Assembly (NCBI GenBank): GCA_963743035.1
Contig: CAVUOB010000006.1
Span: 310,001-374,000, forward strand
Origin: PALSA-911 sp963743035
GTDB lineage: Bacteria; Pseudomonadota; Alphaproteobacteria; Acetobacterales; Acetobacteraceae
Direction: 5' to 3'
DNA: 64,000 nt
Position 1 is the stretch's first letter, and each line of letters opens with the position of its first letter. Below are positions 8,484 to 17,792 of the stretch, piece by piece. The notes beneath the pieces were generated by a model, which was not told the origin of the DNA, made no database searches, and saw only the letters and a list, made by a program, of their open reading frames with translations. The position numbers and the translations under genes were made by a program.

Positions 8484-9104
8484 ATGGACGGCCCGGAAAC
8501 GACCGACGACGCCGATGGCGCCGCCGATGGCGCCGCCGCCGGGGATGACGCCCCCGCAATCCGCGCCAAGGCCAAGAAATCCCCCAGCGCCTTCCGCACG
8601 ATCAGTGAGGTGGCGGACGAGCTTCACATCCCGCAGCACGTGCTGCGTTTCTGGGAGACGAAATTTCCCCAGGTGAAGCCGCTGAAGCGCGGCGGCGGGC
8701 GTCGCTACTATCGCCCCGACGACATCACGCTGCTGCGACGGATTTCGGACCTGCTGTATATTCAAGGCTATACCATCAAAGGCGTGCAGCGGCTGCTGCG
8801 CGAAGGCGGCGGCAAGCTCTCCGACAACATTCCCCCACCAGCCCCCGAGGAACGCGAGTCGGCGGAAGCCGGACAGGAGCATGGCCTGGGAATGGAACCG
8901 ATGCTGCCGATGCCCGGGCTGGCCCCCGCCGCCTCTCCGGCCGTGCCCCCGTCGCGCACAGCCCGCGCCAGGCCCGAAGCCCGCCCTGCCGCCGACGCGT
9001 CGGACGCCCCGCCCGCTGGCCCCGACCCGGAGGTCGAGCGGCTGCGCGCCGTGCTGGCGGAGGTTCTGAACGAACTGGAGGCGATCCGCGCCACTTTGGC
9101 ATAG
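8484..9104 (+). CDS. MerR family transcriptional regulator
   Basis: This is a DNA-binding regulator with an N-terminal winged helix of MerR type: FRTISEVADELHIPQHVLRFWE followed by GRRYYRPDDITLLRRISDLLY. Before this lies an acidic low-complexity leader, and after it a Pro/Ala-rich linker and a short C-terminal helix (VERLRAVLAEVLNELEAIRATL). The Cys-rich metal site of MerR/SoxR types is absent. The regulator directly after ihfA is conserved in alphaproteobacteria, but its target is not known to me. The start is uncertain: an ATG at 8407 overlapping the ihfA stop opens a different frame, and that stretch contains a 15-bp duplication (8428-8457). Confidence 0.85.
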   Translation: MDGPETTDDADGAADGAAAGDDAPAIRAKAKKSPSAFRTISEVADELHIPQHVLRFWETKFPQVKPLKRGGGRRYYRPDDITLLRRISDLLYIQGYTIKGVQRLLREGGGKLSDNIPPPAPEERESAEAGQEHGLGMEPMLPMPGLAPAASPAVPPSRTARARPEARPAADASDAPPAGPDPEVERLRAVLAEVLNELEAIRATLA

Positions 9105-9143
9105 GCGATGGGATAGCCGGGAAGGTTCATCGCCCGCCGCTGT

Positions 9144-9162
9144 CGCAACCGACCCGGTTGCG
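9144..9162 (+). terminator. stem-loop after merR, possible terminator
   Basis: CGCAACCG (9144-9151) pairs perfectly with CGGTTGCG (9155-9162) around a 3-base loop. It lies between the merR stop and tRNA-Pro. No T-tract follows, so it is at best a weak or Rho-assisted terminator or a processing hairpin. Confidence 0.35.
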
Positions 9163-9254
9163 ATCTGCCCCCGCTGCGCTCTGCCCCCGTTGCCCTGGCA
9201 TCTCCACGCTGCTACATGAGCCTTCCTCGCGCCGGGAACATCCCGGCGACCGGT

Positions 9255-9331
9255 CGGAGCGTAGCGCAGTCTGGTAGCGCATCAGTCTGGGGGACTGGGG
9301 GTCGTGGGTTCGAATCCCGCCGCTCCGACCA
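9255..9331 (+). tRNA. tRNA-Pro (anticodon GGG)
   Basis: This is a 77-base tRNA with encoded CCA. The acceptor stem CGGAGCG pairs with CGCTCCG, followed by discriminator A and CCA at 9328-9331. The D stem is GCGC/GCGC, the anticodon stem TCAGT/ACTGG encloses the loop CTGGGGG (anticodon GGG, reading CCC and CCU), and the T arm is GTGGG-TTCGAAT-CCCGC. One G-T type pair occurs at the base of the anticodon stem. Its place after ihfA-merR is the usual alphaproteobacterial position. tRNA-Pro genes are common integration sites, but no integrase gene follows here. Confidence 0.97.
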
Positions 9332-9378
9332 ATATTTTCAAACCATCATGATAAGCGCTGCTAACTGGACAGCCGCCT

Positions 9379-10314
9379 CTACGGCGTCACGTCCACCCTG
9401 GCCCAGCTCAGGTCCGGGTCGAACGCCGTTATTGCGGCGACCTTCCTAGCAGTGTCGGGGCCAAGATCCTTCTGGAAGACCACGCCGTCCTGATTGACCA
9501 GGAACGTCATGATGCCGGATGAGCCATACGCCGCCGGCCAGGCCACCAGACCCACGCCCCCGGTCAGCTTGCCGTCGGTGAGATAGGACCGCTTCCCGCC
9601 CGGAGCTGACGGGCCCTGGCCCTTGAGCATATGAAACAGGTAGCCGTGATAGGGGACCTGCTTGCCGGCCGCCTCGGCCCCCGGATAGCCCTCGTCGACC
9701 GCCTGATCGACCAGCGGGCCCATCGGGCTTTCCAGTTCGCCCGGCACGGGCTCCCAATACAGCCCGTCATGCTGGCCCGGGGTGCTGTAGAGCCGCTGGG
9801 CAAATGTGCCGAAGCGGGATTTGTAGTCGTTTTGGGCATCGGCAAATGCCAGGGCGGTGCGGATCGCTCCGATCTCGTTTCGGCCAATGCGGCGGTTGAT
9901 GACTTCCTGCGCGCCGGCCTGGGTGTCGAAATGCCATTTACCATTCGCCTGCACGAGCGGGATCGGCATCGGCCAGCCGTTGCTGCCGACGCTTAGCACC
10001 GCCCTGCCGTCGCTCTGTACCGCCAGGCTGTGCTTCTCGGCGTAGTCGGCCAGGAAGGACTTTCGCGTGTTATCGTCGGCAACCGGGTCGCCCGATTCCA
10101 GAAGCCGCTCGCCGGCGGGGCCCATCAGCGTCGCGAACCGCGCCTTGTCGTTCTGCTGCAGCGCGCTGATCAGCGCATCCACTGCGTCCTGGGCGGTCGC
10201 GAAATCCTGCTGAGCGGGCGCCGGGCCGGCAGCGCGAGCGGCCAGGGAGGGTGCGAGCAGTGCAGCGGCCAGCAGGAAACCTGCCAGGGCGCGGCGGAGC
10301 GCGGGAATTTTCAT
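9379..10314 (-). CDS. exported DUF2950 family protein
   Basis: This is a secreted or periplasmic protein of unknown function. The start at 10314 is chosen because GAGGAAGGA lies just upstream and the first residues form a signal peptide (MKIPALRRALAGFLLAAALL, cleavage near AARA). The mature protein has the DUF2950 pattern: AQDAVDALISALQQND near the front, NEIGAIRTALAFADAQNDY in the middle, and YHGYLFHMLKGQG followed by GLVAWPAAYGSSGIMTFLVN. It lies 13 bases after the stop of the DUF3300 gene on the same strand. DUF3300 and DUF2950 genes often pair, so they probably act together in the envelope. Confidence 0.85.
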   Translation of the reverse strand: MKIPALRRALAGFLLAAALLAPSLAARAAGPAPAQQDFATAQDAVDALISALQQNDKARFATLMGPAGERLLESGDPVADDNTRKSFLADYAEKHSLAVQSDGRAVLSVGSNGWPMPIPLVQANGKWHFDTQAGAQEVINRRIGRNEIGAIRTALAFADAQNDYKSRFGTFAQRLYSTPGQHDGLYWEPVPGELESPMGPLVDQAVDEGYPGAEAAGKQVPYHGYLFHMLKGQGPSAPGGKRSYLTDGKLTGGVGLVAWPAAYGSSGIMTFLVNQDGVVFQKDLGPDTARKVAAITAFDPDLSWARVDVTP

Positions 10315-10327
10315 GGTCAATCCTTCC

Positions 10328-11737
10328 TCAATGCCGTCGTCCGCCGCCATCACCGCCTCCACGCTGCATGCCACCACCACCGCCGCCGCGATTGGCATGG
10401 GCGGCGCCGACCTGGCGGCTCTGCGCACCACGGTTACTGTAGGCCTGCGCCCGGTTGCCATCCTTCATGCCGCTGAAAGCCGGCGGTTGTCGCGCGGGCG
10501 CTGCCGGGGCGGCCGGGCGCTGGATGCCGGCCGGCTTCGAGATATTCGCGGGCCGTGCTGGCGCGCCCGCAGGCGGCGACGGGCGGGCGCCGCCCCCGCC
10601 ACCTGGAAGGTTCGGACGGTTGGCGGGTCCGCCGCTGGGCGGGTTCGGACGATTGGCGCCCGGACCGCCCGGAAGGTTGGCACGGGTGCCGCCAGTCTGG
10701 CCGGGGCGGCCGGGCCGATCCACCGCACTGGCTGGCACTTTAACACTGGGCCGGCCGATGGCGCCGGCCGGCACGCCGGCGCTGCGCGGCGCCCCGACCG
10801 GGCCGTTGCCGGGCGGGCGTATCGGCCGTCCGGCACCGCCGGGTCCCCCGGCGCGGCTGTAGCCGGCGCCCCCGGGTGCCCGCCAGTTCGGGTTGTTGAT
10901 CTGCGCGCGGTTGACGTTGACGCTGTTCCACCGGTTGACGTTCACGTTGACATGCCCGGCGCCATAGCCGCCCCCATAGCCCCAAACCGGGCGGCCGACA
11001 TTCCACAGCGACCCCACCACCGCCGCACCGGCCGCGAAGGCCATGCCGGTCACCAGCGCGGTGCCGAAGCCATAGCCGGGAGGCGGCGGAATATAGACCG
11101 GCGGATAGTCCGGATAGGGCCAGCTGCCATAGACCTGGGTCGGGTTGTAGCTCGGCACGTAGACCACCTGCGGATCGGTCGGTTCGATCACGATCGGCGC
11201 CGGCGCACCGGGCGGGGCCGATGCGGTCTGCGTCATTGTCACGGTTTGCTGCGGCGTCGATTGCAGATTGCCGGCCTCCTGCGCCTGGCGCCGCAGCCGC
11301 TGCACGCTATCCAGCACGTCGCCCTGTTGCACCGAGAACGCGTAGCCGAGCTGCTCCATCCAGTCCGCCTTGTCGCTCATCATTTGCAGCACGGCCGGGA
11401 AGGGCACCAGCGACTTCACGCTCGGGTCCCAGCTCTGGCTCTCCATCGCCTTGGCCAGCGCGTCGCCGGTCAGCGCCTTGTTGGCGGGATTGTCGAGCCA
11501 GCGCAGCGCCTGGACCACCTGCACGGGCTGGGTGGAGGCCATCAGTATCTGGGTCAACAGCGTATCCGGATAGAGCGCGATGGGCGCCAGCAGCGCGTCC
11601 AGCTGCGGCGCGCTGTAGGTCTCGGCGGCCGGCGCTGCGGAGGGCTGGGCGGCAGGCGGGGCTGCAGGGGCCGGTGCACCGGCCTGAGCCAGGGCGGGCA
11701 GCGGGGCTGCCATCAGGCCCGACAACAGTACCGGCAA
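10328..11737 (-). CDS. exported DUF3300 family protein
   Basis: This is an exported protein of unknown function, 469 residues. The conserved DUF3300 core is LLAPIALYPDTLLTQILMAS, LRWLDNPANKALTGDALA and the VVYVPSYNPTQVYGSWPYPD strand. A short hydrophobic segment follows (about residues 230-250), then Asn/Val repeats, and then a long Gly/Pro/Arg low-complexity tail. The only in-frame start is a TTG at 11737 giving a signal peptide without a basic n-region; a longer candidate N-terminus begins at an ATG in another frame near 11765. The true start may therefore be hidden by a small indel. Confidence 0.8.
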   Translation of the reverse strand: MPVLLSGLMAAPLPALAQAGAPAPAAPPAAQPSAAPAAETYSAPQLDALLAPIALYPDTLLTQILMASTQPVQVVQALRWLDNPANKALTGDALAKAMESQSWDPSVKSLVPFPAVLQMMSDKADWMEQLGYAFSVQQGDVLDSVQRLRRQAQEAGNLQSTPQQTVTMTQTASAPPGAPAPIVIEPTDPQVVYVPSYNPTQVYGSWPYPDYPPVYIPPPPGYGFGTALVTGMAFAAGAAVVGSLWNVGRPVWGYGGGYGAGHVNVNVNRWNSVNVNRAQINNPNWRAPGGAGYSRAGGPGGAGRPIRPPGNGPVGAPRSAGVPAGAIGRPSVKVPASAVDRPGRPGQTGGTRANLPGGPGANRPNPPSGGPANRPNLPGGGGGARPSPPAGAPARPANISKPAGIQRPAAPAAPARQPPAFSGMKDGNRAQAYSNRGAQSRQVGAAHANRGGGGGGMQRGGGDGGGRRH

Positions 11738-11882
11738 GGCCTTGGAACATGGCGCTCGGCATCAAGGCTCCCCCGTTTGGTCGTGGCACGCGGCCATGGT
11801 CGTTCCTGTGGCGCACTTCATCAAGCCATCTTTGACGGACGACCCGTCAGCTCCCGGAACGATCCGGGCTGTCTCGGCGTGC

Positions 11883-13493
11883 CTATGCTGCCGCCGCATC
11901 CTCCCGGATCATCGCCGCGCCCTTCTCGGCGATCATGATCGTCGGCGCGTTGGTGTTGCCCGTGGTCAGCGTCGGCATCACCGAGGCGTCGATCACCCGC
12001 AATCCGCCGATCCCGCGCACCCGCAAGCGCGAATCCACGACGCTGGCCGGGTCCTCGCCCATCCGGCAGGTTCCCACCGGGTGATAGATCGTCGTGCCGA
12101 ATTGCTTCGTGTATTCGGCGAGCTGCGCGTCCGTGGTCACGTCCGGCCCGGGCACCGTCTCCACCACGCTGTGCCGGGCCATGGCGGGAGCGGCGAAGAT
12201 GTCGCGGGTGAAGCGGATCCCGGCCGCCAGCACCCGCTGGTCCTCCGGCGCGGAGAGGTAGTTGGGCCGGATCGCCGGCTTCTCGAACGGGTCGGAGGAT
12301 TTGGCCAGGATCGTGCCCCGGCTGTCCGGCCGTGTCGGGCATACCGCCACCGTCATGCCAGGCGCGTGTTCCAGGGCGCCGAACTTGAGCTGGTCGTAGC
12401 TCGCCGGCGTGAACAGCAATTGCAGGTCCGGGCTCGCCAGGCCTTCGCGGGAGCGGCAGAACACCTGCGCGCTGGTCACGCCGAAGGTCAGCGCCCCACG
12501 GCCTTGCAGGAAGAACCGCGCCACCTCGCCGGCCAGGCGCAGGCCTTGCGCCAGCTGGTTGGTGGAGATCGCGTCGCGCACCCGGTGCGCCACGCGGGCG
12601 ACGTAGTGGTCCTGCAGATTGGCGCCGACGCCGGGCGCCTCGCGCAGCACCTCCACGCCGATCGAGCGCAGATGCTCGGCCTGCCCGATGCCGGAGACCT
12701 GTAGCAGATGCGGCGAGTTGATCGCGCCGCCGCTCAGGATCACCTCGCGCCCGGCACGCAGTTCGCGTTGCTGGCCGCCCTGGCGGAACGCCACGCCGAC
12801 GCAACGCCTGCCCTCGAAGATCAGCCGGGCCGCCTGCGCGCCGGTCTCGATCCGCAAGTTCTGCCGCCCCCTGGCCTCCTTCAGGAAGGTCTGCGCCGTG
12901 GAGCCGCGCCACTTGCCGTTGCGCGTCATCTGCGAGTAGCCGACGCCTTCCTGCTCGGCGCCGTTCAGGTCCTTGCGGAACACGTGGCCGGCCTGCTGCG
13001 CGGCCTGCACGAATTGGTGGGTGAGGGGAAGGATGGTGCGGTAATCCTCCACCTTCAGCACGCCGTCCTTGCCGCGATACGCCTCATCGCCGGGTCCATA
13101 ATGTTCCGACTGGCGGAAATACGGCAGTACATCCGAAAAACTCCAGCCGCGGCAGCCCATCTGCGCCCAGAGGTCGAAATCGGCCGGATTGCCGCGCACA
13201 TACAGCATGCCGTTGATCGAGCTCGACCCGCCCAGCACCCGCCCGCGCGGCCAGTGGATCGCGCGGTTGCCGCTGCCGGGTTCGGGCTCGGAGGCGTAGT
13301 TCCAGTTGACCAGCGGGTTGTACAACAGCTTCAGCACGCCGGCGGGGATGTGGATCCACGGATGCCAGTCGGTCGGCCCGGCCTCCAGCAGCGCGACGCG
13401 CGCACCCGTCTCACTCAGCCGGTCGGCGACGACGCAGCCGGCCGATCCCGCGCCGATGATGATGTAGTCCGCTGCTGGCAGCTCCTGGTTCAT
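11883..13493 (-). CDS. GMC family FAD-dependent oxidoreductase (alcohol/choline dehydrogenase type)
   Basis: This is a glucose-methanol-choline family flavoprotein of 536 residues. The N-terminal FAD site IIIGAGSAGCVVADRLSE, the HWPRGRVLGGSSSINGMLY signature and the C-terminal TIYHPVGTCRMG plus TTGNTNAPTIMIAEKGA blocks are clear. The conserved active-site His is in YHPVGTCRMG, and Asn replaces the second His. Likely substrates are primary or polyol alcohols, but the sequence does not fix the substrate. It is the last gene of a minus-strand series starting with TRAP transporter genes, so it may oxidise the imported compound. Confidence 0.9.
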   Translation of the reverse strand: MNQELPAADYIIIGAGSAGCVVADRLSETGARVALLEAGPTDWHPWIHIPAGVLKLLYNPLVNWNYASEPEPGSGNRAIHWPRGRVLGGSSSINGMLYVRGNPADFDLWAQMGCRGWSFSDVLPYFRQSEHYGPGDEAYRGKDGVLKVEDYRTILPLTHQFVQAAQQAGHVFRKDLNGAEQEGVGYSQMTRNGKWRGSTAQTFLKEARGRQNLRIETGAQAARLIFEGRRCVGVAFRQGGQQRELRAGREVILSGGAINSPHLLQVSGIGQAEHLRSIGVEVLREAPGVGANLQDHYVARVAHRVRDAISTNQLAQGLRLAGEVARFFLQGRGALTFGVTSAQVFCRSREGLASPDLQLLFTPASYDQLKFGALEHAPGMTVAVCPTRPDSRGTILAKSSDPFEKPAIRPNYLSAPEDQRVLAAGIRFTRDIFAAPAMARHSVVETVPGPDVTTDAQLAEYTKQFGTTIYHPVGTCRMGEDPASVVDSRLRVRGIGGLRVIDASVMPTLTTGNTNAPTIMIAEKGAAMIREDAAAA

Positions 13494-13509
13494 TCCGTCC
13501 TGTCCCCGC

Positions 13510-14736
13510 CTATTTGTCGTTGCGCGACATCAGTTCGCCGAAGGCGATCCAGTGCCCGCCCTCCATACGCGACATCTGCAATGCCTTCACCGGATAGAAA
13601 TCCGTCGGACTGGTATTCACCTTGCTGCCGGGGACCAGCAGCGGCACTTCCAGGTCCTTCAGGTTCGCCGCCTGGCGCATGACGTTCTCCCGCGTCAGAT
13701 CGTCGCCGCAGCGCTTCAGCACCTCGGCCATGGCGTAGGCGAAGGCATAGCCGACCGCATAGCCGCTTTCGGTCGGGTTGGCGTTCGGCAGGTATTTCGC
13801 CATGAAGGCCCGCCATGCCTGCATATCCGGCGAGCTGTCCCAGCGCGGATCGGTCACGTCCTTCAGATACAGCGCCGTGACGATGCCCTCGGAAGCCTCC
13901 AATCCGGCGGGGCGGATCACCGCGCCGATCGAGGCGGAGACATTGACCAAGTAATGCGCGGGCTTCCAGTTGATCTCGGCCGCCTTCTTGATCGCCTGCG
14001 CGGCGAATTTCGGCGTGGTGATGTCGAAGAACACGTTGGCGCCGGAGTTCTTCAGCTGCAGCATCTGGCTGTCCACCGTGGGGTCGGTCACCTCATAGGT
14101 GGCCACCGTGACGATCAGCTTGTCCGCCTGATCGCCCAGGCCTTCGCGAAACCCGGTCAGATAGTCCACGCCGACATCGTCGTTCTGCCGCAGCACGGCG
14201 ATCTTCGGGTCCTTCACCGTCTTCAGGATGTGCTTGGCGTAGACATAGCCCTCGCCGTGGTAGTCGGGGATCAGGCCCATGGTCCAAGGGTAATGTACGG
14301 GATCGCCCCATTTGGAGGCGCCGGTGCCGACGAACAGCTGCGGCACCTTCTTCTGGTTCAGGTATTTCTGGACCGCGGTGTTCGGCGCGGTGCCGAGTGC
14401 GGCGAACACCAGCAGCACCTGGTCGCGCTCGACCATCTGGCGGGTCAGTTCCATCGTCTTCGGCGGCGAGTAGCCGTCATCGAGCGAAATGAAATTGATC
14501 ATCCGACCATTGATGCCGCCCTGGTCGTTGATCATGCGGAAGAACGCCGCCTCCGCCCGCCCGTTGGCGCCATAGGCCGAGGCATTGCCCGAATACGGCA
14601 TCGTGTTGCCGATCTTGATTTCCGTGTCGGTCGCGCCAGGCGAGTATTTCTTCTGGGCGAGGGCAGGGGTGCCGGCCAGCAGCGCTGCCAGCAGCAGCAG
14701 GGCCGGCATCTTCCGGCGCGTCGTCGCGTGGATCAT
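13510..14736 (-). CDS. ABC-type (branched-chain/amide) periplasmic binding protein
   Basis: This is a periplasmic substrate-binding protein of the leucine/amide type (type I fold). The start at 14736 follows GGAGGAAA and gives a signal peptide ending in GTPALAQ; the mature protein opens with GATDTEIKIGNTMPYSG. Other family features are INDQGGINGRMINFISLDDGYSPPK and QNDDVGVDYLTGFREGL. No ABC permease or ATPase is encoded nearby, so it either feeds a distant transporter or senses substrate. It lies between TRAP genes and a GMC oxidoreductase, with 16 bases to the latter. Confidence 0.87.
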   Translation of the reverse strand: MIHATTRRKMPALLLLAALLAGTPALAQKKYSPGATDTEIKIGNTMPYSGNASAYGANGRAEAAFFRMINDQGGINGRMINFISLDDGYSPPKTMELTRQMVERDQVLLVFAALGTAPNTAVQKYLNQKKVPQLFVGTGASKWGDPVHYPWTMGLIPDYHGEGYVYAKHILKTVKDPKIAVLRQNDDVGVDYLTGFREGLGDQADKLIVTVATYEVTDPTVDSQMLQLKNSGANVFFDITTPKFAAQAIKKAAEINWKPAHYLVNVSASIGAVIRPAGLEASEGIVTALYLKDVTDPRWDSSPDMQAWRAFMAKYLPNANPTESGYAVGYAFAYAMAEVLKRCGDDLTRENVMRQAANLKDLEVPLLVPGSKVNTSPTDFYPVKALQMSRMEGGHWIAFGELMSRNDK

Positions 14737-14865
14737 GGTCTTCGTTTCCTCCGGTCGTGTCTTTTGTTCCGGCCTTTCCGGCCGTTGCCTTGCCGCCCCA
14801 GCATGACGCAGAAATGCCGGAAGCTTCCATAAAATCGCCGAAACCATCCGGCCGCGACAACCGGG

Positions 14866-16149
14866 CTATTTTACCAGCCCGGCGCTACGCGGCAGCATCA
14901 GCGACAGTTCGGGGATGCAGATGATCAGCATCAGCCCGACCATCAGCGCCAACAGATAGGGCCAGTAGTATTTCATATGCTGGAACACGCCGACCTCGGC
15001 GAATTTCAGCGCCATCAGCAATCCGACGCCCATCGGCGGCAGGAACAGCCCGATCCCCACCGCGGCGGTCTGCACGATATCGAAGTGGATCGGATGGATG
15101 CCGAGCCGGGTGGCGATCGGGAACACCACGGGGATCAGCACCACCGCCGCCGGCAGGCCTTCCAGCACCATGCCGAACATCATCGTCATGAACGCCACGC
15201 CCAGCAGGAACGTCCAGTGGTACACTTCCAGCGGCGCCAGCACATCGCCCAGCAGGGCCGGCACGCCGGACACGCCCAGCAGGTACTGAAACACGGTGGC
15301 CACCGCCAGCAGGAACACCACCGCCGCCGTGGTAACGCCGCTCTGGTAGGCGATCTCGAACAGGTCACGCCAGGACACGTTGCGATAATACAGTCTGGCC
15401 GCCAGCAGCGAATACAGCGCGACGATCGCGCCCGCCTCGGTCGCGGTGAAGGCGCCCATGTAGAATCCGCCCAGGATCACCACCGGGATCACCATCGGCA
15501 CCGCCGCTTCCTTCGCGGCGTGCACCAGCCGGCGCAGGCTCGGGCGCGAATCCTTCGGCCAGCCCAGGATATGCGCCTGCACCAGCACCAGAACGCAGAG
15601 GCAAATCGCGATCACCGCCGCCGGGATGAACCCGGCCAGGAACAGCGTCACCGCCGACTGGTTGGTCACCGCGGAGATCACGATCATGAAGATCGCCGGC
15701 GGCACCAGCATCCCCATCGCGGTGCCCGACGCGATCAACGATGCCGCATCCTCCGCCCGGTAGCCGGCGCGCTTCAGCGGCGGTACCAACGCCGAGCCGA
15801 GCGCCGAGACCTCCGCCATCTTGGAGCCGCAGATGTCGGAAAAGAAATACGACACCACGATCACCGACATGCCGAGCCCGCCGCGCAGCCAGCCGACCAT
15901 CGCGCGCGCCAGTTCCACCAGCGCGTTCGACATGCCGCAGCGTTCCATGATGCTGCCGGCGAACACGAAGGAGGGAATGGCCAGCAGCACCCAGCTCTGC
16001 GAGGCGCCCACCAGGGTCGAGCCGAGCTGCTGCAACGGATAGCCGCCGACCAGCAGTCCGGTCACGGCGGCGGCGCCGAGCGAAAAGACGATCGGCAGGG
16101 ACAGCAGCAGCGTTCCCAGGAACACCACGCCCATGGCGGTCAAAATCAC
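14866..16149 (-). CDS. TRAP transporter large permease (DctM-like)
   Basis: This is the 12-TM large membrane subunit of a tripartite ATP-independent periplasmic transporter, which carries out Na+- or H+-coupled uptake of organic acids or related solutes. The 427 residues are almost entirely hydrophobic helices, with typical segments AIPSFVFAGSIMERCGMSN and SGTAMGMLVPPAIFMIVISA. The gene starts 4 bases after the small permease stop, so the two are tightly coupled. Confidence 0.93.
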   Translation of the reverse strand: MILTAMGVVFLGTLLLSLPIVFSLGAAAVTGLLVGGYPLQQLGSTLVGASQSWVLLAIPSFVFAGSIMERCGMSNALVELARAMVGWLRGGLGMSVIVVSYFFSDICGSKMAEVSALGSALVPPLKRAGYRAEDAASLIASGTAMGMLVPPAIFMIVISAVTNQSAVTLFLAGFIPAAVIAICLCVLVLVQAHILGWPKDSRPSLRRLVHAAKEAAVPMVIPVVILGGFYMGAFTATEAGAIVALYSLLAARLYYRNVSWRDLFEIAYQSGVTTAAVVFLLAVATVFQYLLGVSGVPALLGDVLAPLEVYHWTFLLGVAFMTMMFGMVLEGLPAAVVLIPVVFPIATRLGIHPIHFDIVQTAAVGIGLFLPPMGVGLLMALKFAEVGVFQHMKYYWPYLLALMVGLMLIICIPELSLMLPRSAGLVK

Positions 16150-16153
16150 GAAA

Positions 16154-16663
16154 CTATTCCCTTACATCGCCGAACGAATGATCCGGCACCGCCGGCCGGC
16201 GCGCGGCGTCCAGCGCGTACAGCACCATCAGGATGCCGCCGACCGTGGCCGAGACGTAGAACCAGCCCAGGCTCAGCTCCAGCGCCGGCGAGGCCAGGCC
16301 GGCGTTCAGCACCGCCAGTTTGTAGCAGATCCAGGCGATCAGCCCGCCGAACGCCGCGATCAGCAGATGGTTGAAGACGTGCACGGCGCGGTGCAGGCCG
16401 GGCGGCAGGCGGTGCACGAAGACGTGCAGGGTGAAATGGCTGCGCTCGGCCACGCCGATCGCCGCCCCCAGCATCGTCAGCCAGGTCAACGTCAGCTCGC
16501 CCACCTCCTCCACCCAGAAGAAGTTGACGGTATCGAGATCCAGCCAATCGGTGATCGGCAGCATCACGTAGCGCAGGAAAACCCCGCACAGCATCACGGA
16601 GATCGCGAACAGCACCAGCGCGCCGACCAGGAGGCGCGGCGCGGAACCGAGAACGCGGCCCAT
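16154..16663 (-). CDS. TRAP transporter small permease (DctQ-like)
   Basis: This is the small 4-TM subunit of the same TRAP system. The DctQ signature region is WVEEVGELTLTWLTMLGAAI, followed by AERSHFTLHVFVHRLPP. The start lies one base after the stop of the binding-protein gene upstream, and the stop lies 4 bases before the large permease, giving a compact dctPQM order. Confidence 0.92.
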   Translation of the reverse strand: MGRVLGSAPRLLVGALVLFAISVMLCGVFLRYVMLPITDWLDLDTVNFFWVEEVGELTLTWLTMLGAAIGVAERSHFTLHVFVHRLPPGLHRAVHVFNHLLIAAFGGLIAWICYKLAVLNAGLASPALELSLGWFYVSATVGGILMVLYALDAARRPAVPDHSFGDVRE

Positions 16664-16664
16664 C

Positions 16665-17699
16665 TCAGGCCGTGGCCACGATCTCGTCCCATAGCGGGCC
16701 GTACTGCTTCTGGTAGGCCGGCCAGATCTTCTCGCGAGCGACCTTCTTGAACGGCTCCAGATCGGGGGCGTTGACCGTCATGCCGCGCGGCTCCAGCAGC
16801 GCCCTGGCGGAGGCAAGGGTATCGACGTCCTCGGTGATCTTGCGCACCACGCCCTGCGCTTCCCGCCCGGTATCGAGCAGCATCTTCTGCTGTTCCGGGC
16901 GCAGCGCGTTCCACATGCCGAGGTTCATCGCCACCAGCGTCGCGCCGTAATTGTGGTAGGTCAGCGAATAATATTTGGAAACTTCATAGGCTTTCAGCGG
17001 GATCATGTTCACCACGGGCAGATCGGCGCCGTCGATCACGCCCTGCTGCGCCGCCGTCATCACCTCGGCCCAGCCCAGCGGCACCGCCACCGCGCCCAGG
17101 CCGTTGACGCATTCAGCGAAGACCTTCGATGGCTGCACACGCAGCTTCAGCCCGCGCAGATCCTTCGGCTGGTCGATCGGGCGCCGGTTGTTCCAGAAAT
17201 GGCGGAACCCGTAATCGAAATAATACAGCACTTTGACGCCGTATTTCTCCTGGAACAGCTTATCGAGCCGGTCGCCGACCTTGCCGTTCAGGATGGAGTA
17301 GGCCTGGGCATAGTTGCTGATCAGGTAGGAGACCAGGAAGGCGCCCATTTCCGGAAACAGCGTGGCCGCGGCGCCGGCCGGCGTGCCCATGGCGATGTTG
17401 CCGGCCTTCACCGCGTTCATGATGTCGATCTCTTTGCTCAGCAGCGTGGCGCCCTGGAACTCCACGGCCAGCTCGCCATTGGATCGCTTGCTCAGCTCCT
17501 TCGCATACCAGTCCATCGCCACCGCGCCCGATTCCGGCACCGGATTGACATGGGCGATGATCATCTTCTGCGGCACCGCCTGGGCAAAGGCGGGCGCACG
17601 GCCCAGCGCCAGGATGCCGGCCAGCCCGCCGGCGGCCCGAATGACGCCGCGGCGCGTGCCGACCAACCGCGCCGGACGCGCGATGCTGTCTTTGCTCAT
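16665..17699 (-). CDS. TRAP transporter substrate-binding protein (DctP-like), Tat exported
   Basis: This is the periplasmic receptor of the TRAP system. The N-terminus carries a twin-arginine signal (TRRGVIRAAGGLAGILALG, cleavage near AFAQA). The fold markers are ELSKRSNGELAVEFQGATL, DLRGLKLRVQPSKVF with the conserved carboxylate-binding Arg, and LGWAEVMTAAQQGVIDGAD. The substrate is probably a carboxylate, as in most of the family. The start ATG follows GGGAGGCAGG. It is the first gene of the minus-strand series, and the intergenic space to the divergent hydrolase gene should contain its promoter. Confidence 0.93.
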   Translation of the reverse strand: MSKDSIARPARLVGTRRGVIRAAGGLAGILALGRAPAFAQAVPQKMIIAHVNPVPESGAVAMDWYAKELSKRSNGELAVEFQGATLLSKEIDIMNAVKAGNIAMGTPAGAAATLFPEMGAFLVSYLISNYAQAYSILNGKVGDRLDKLFQEKYGVKVLYYFDYGFRHFWNNRRPIDQPKDLRGLKLRVQPSKVFAECVNGLGAVAVPLGWAEVMTAAQQGVIDGADLPVVNMIPLKAYEVSKYYSLTYHNYGATLVAMNLGMWNALRPEQQKMLLDTGREAQGVVRKITEDVDTLASARALLEPRGMTVNAPDLEPFKKVAREKIWPAYQKQYGPLWDEIVATA

Positions 17700-17792
17700 T
17701 TGCCTGCCTCCCTTTGATCTTCGAATTGTTAAGCAGGATCATAGCCACGCGGCGGGGTGTGGCAATCGCCGCAAACAAGGGAGGGCACGGCG

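Noticed and set aside
9255..9400. Integration site at tRNA-Pro
   Set aside because: No integrase, no duplicated tRNA 3' end and no composition change next to it were seen.
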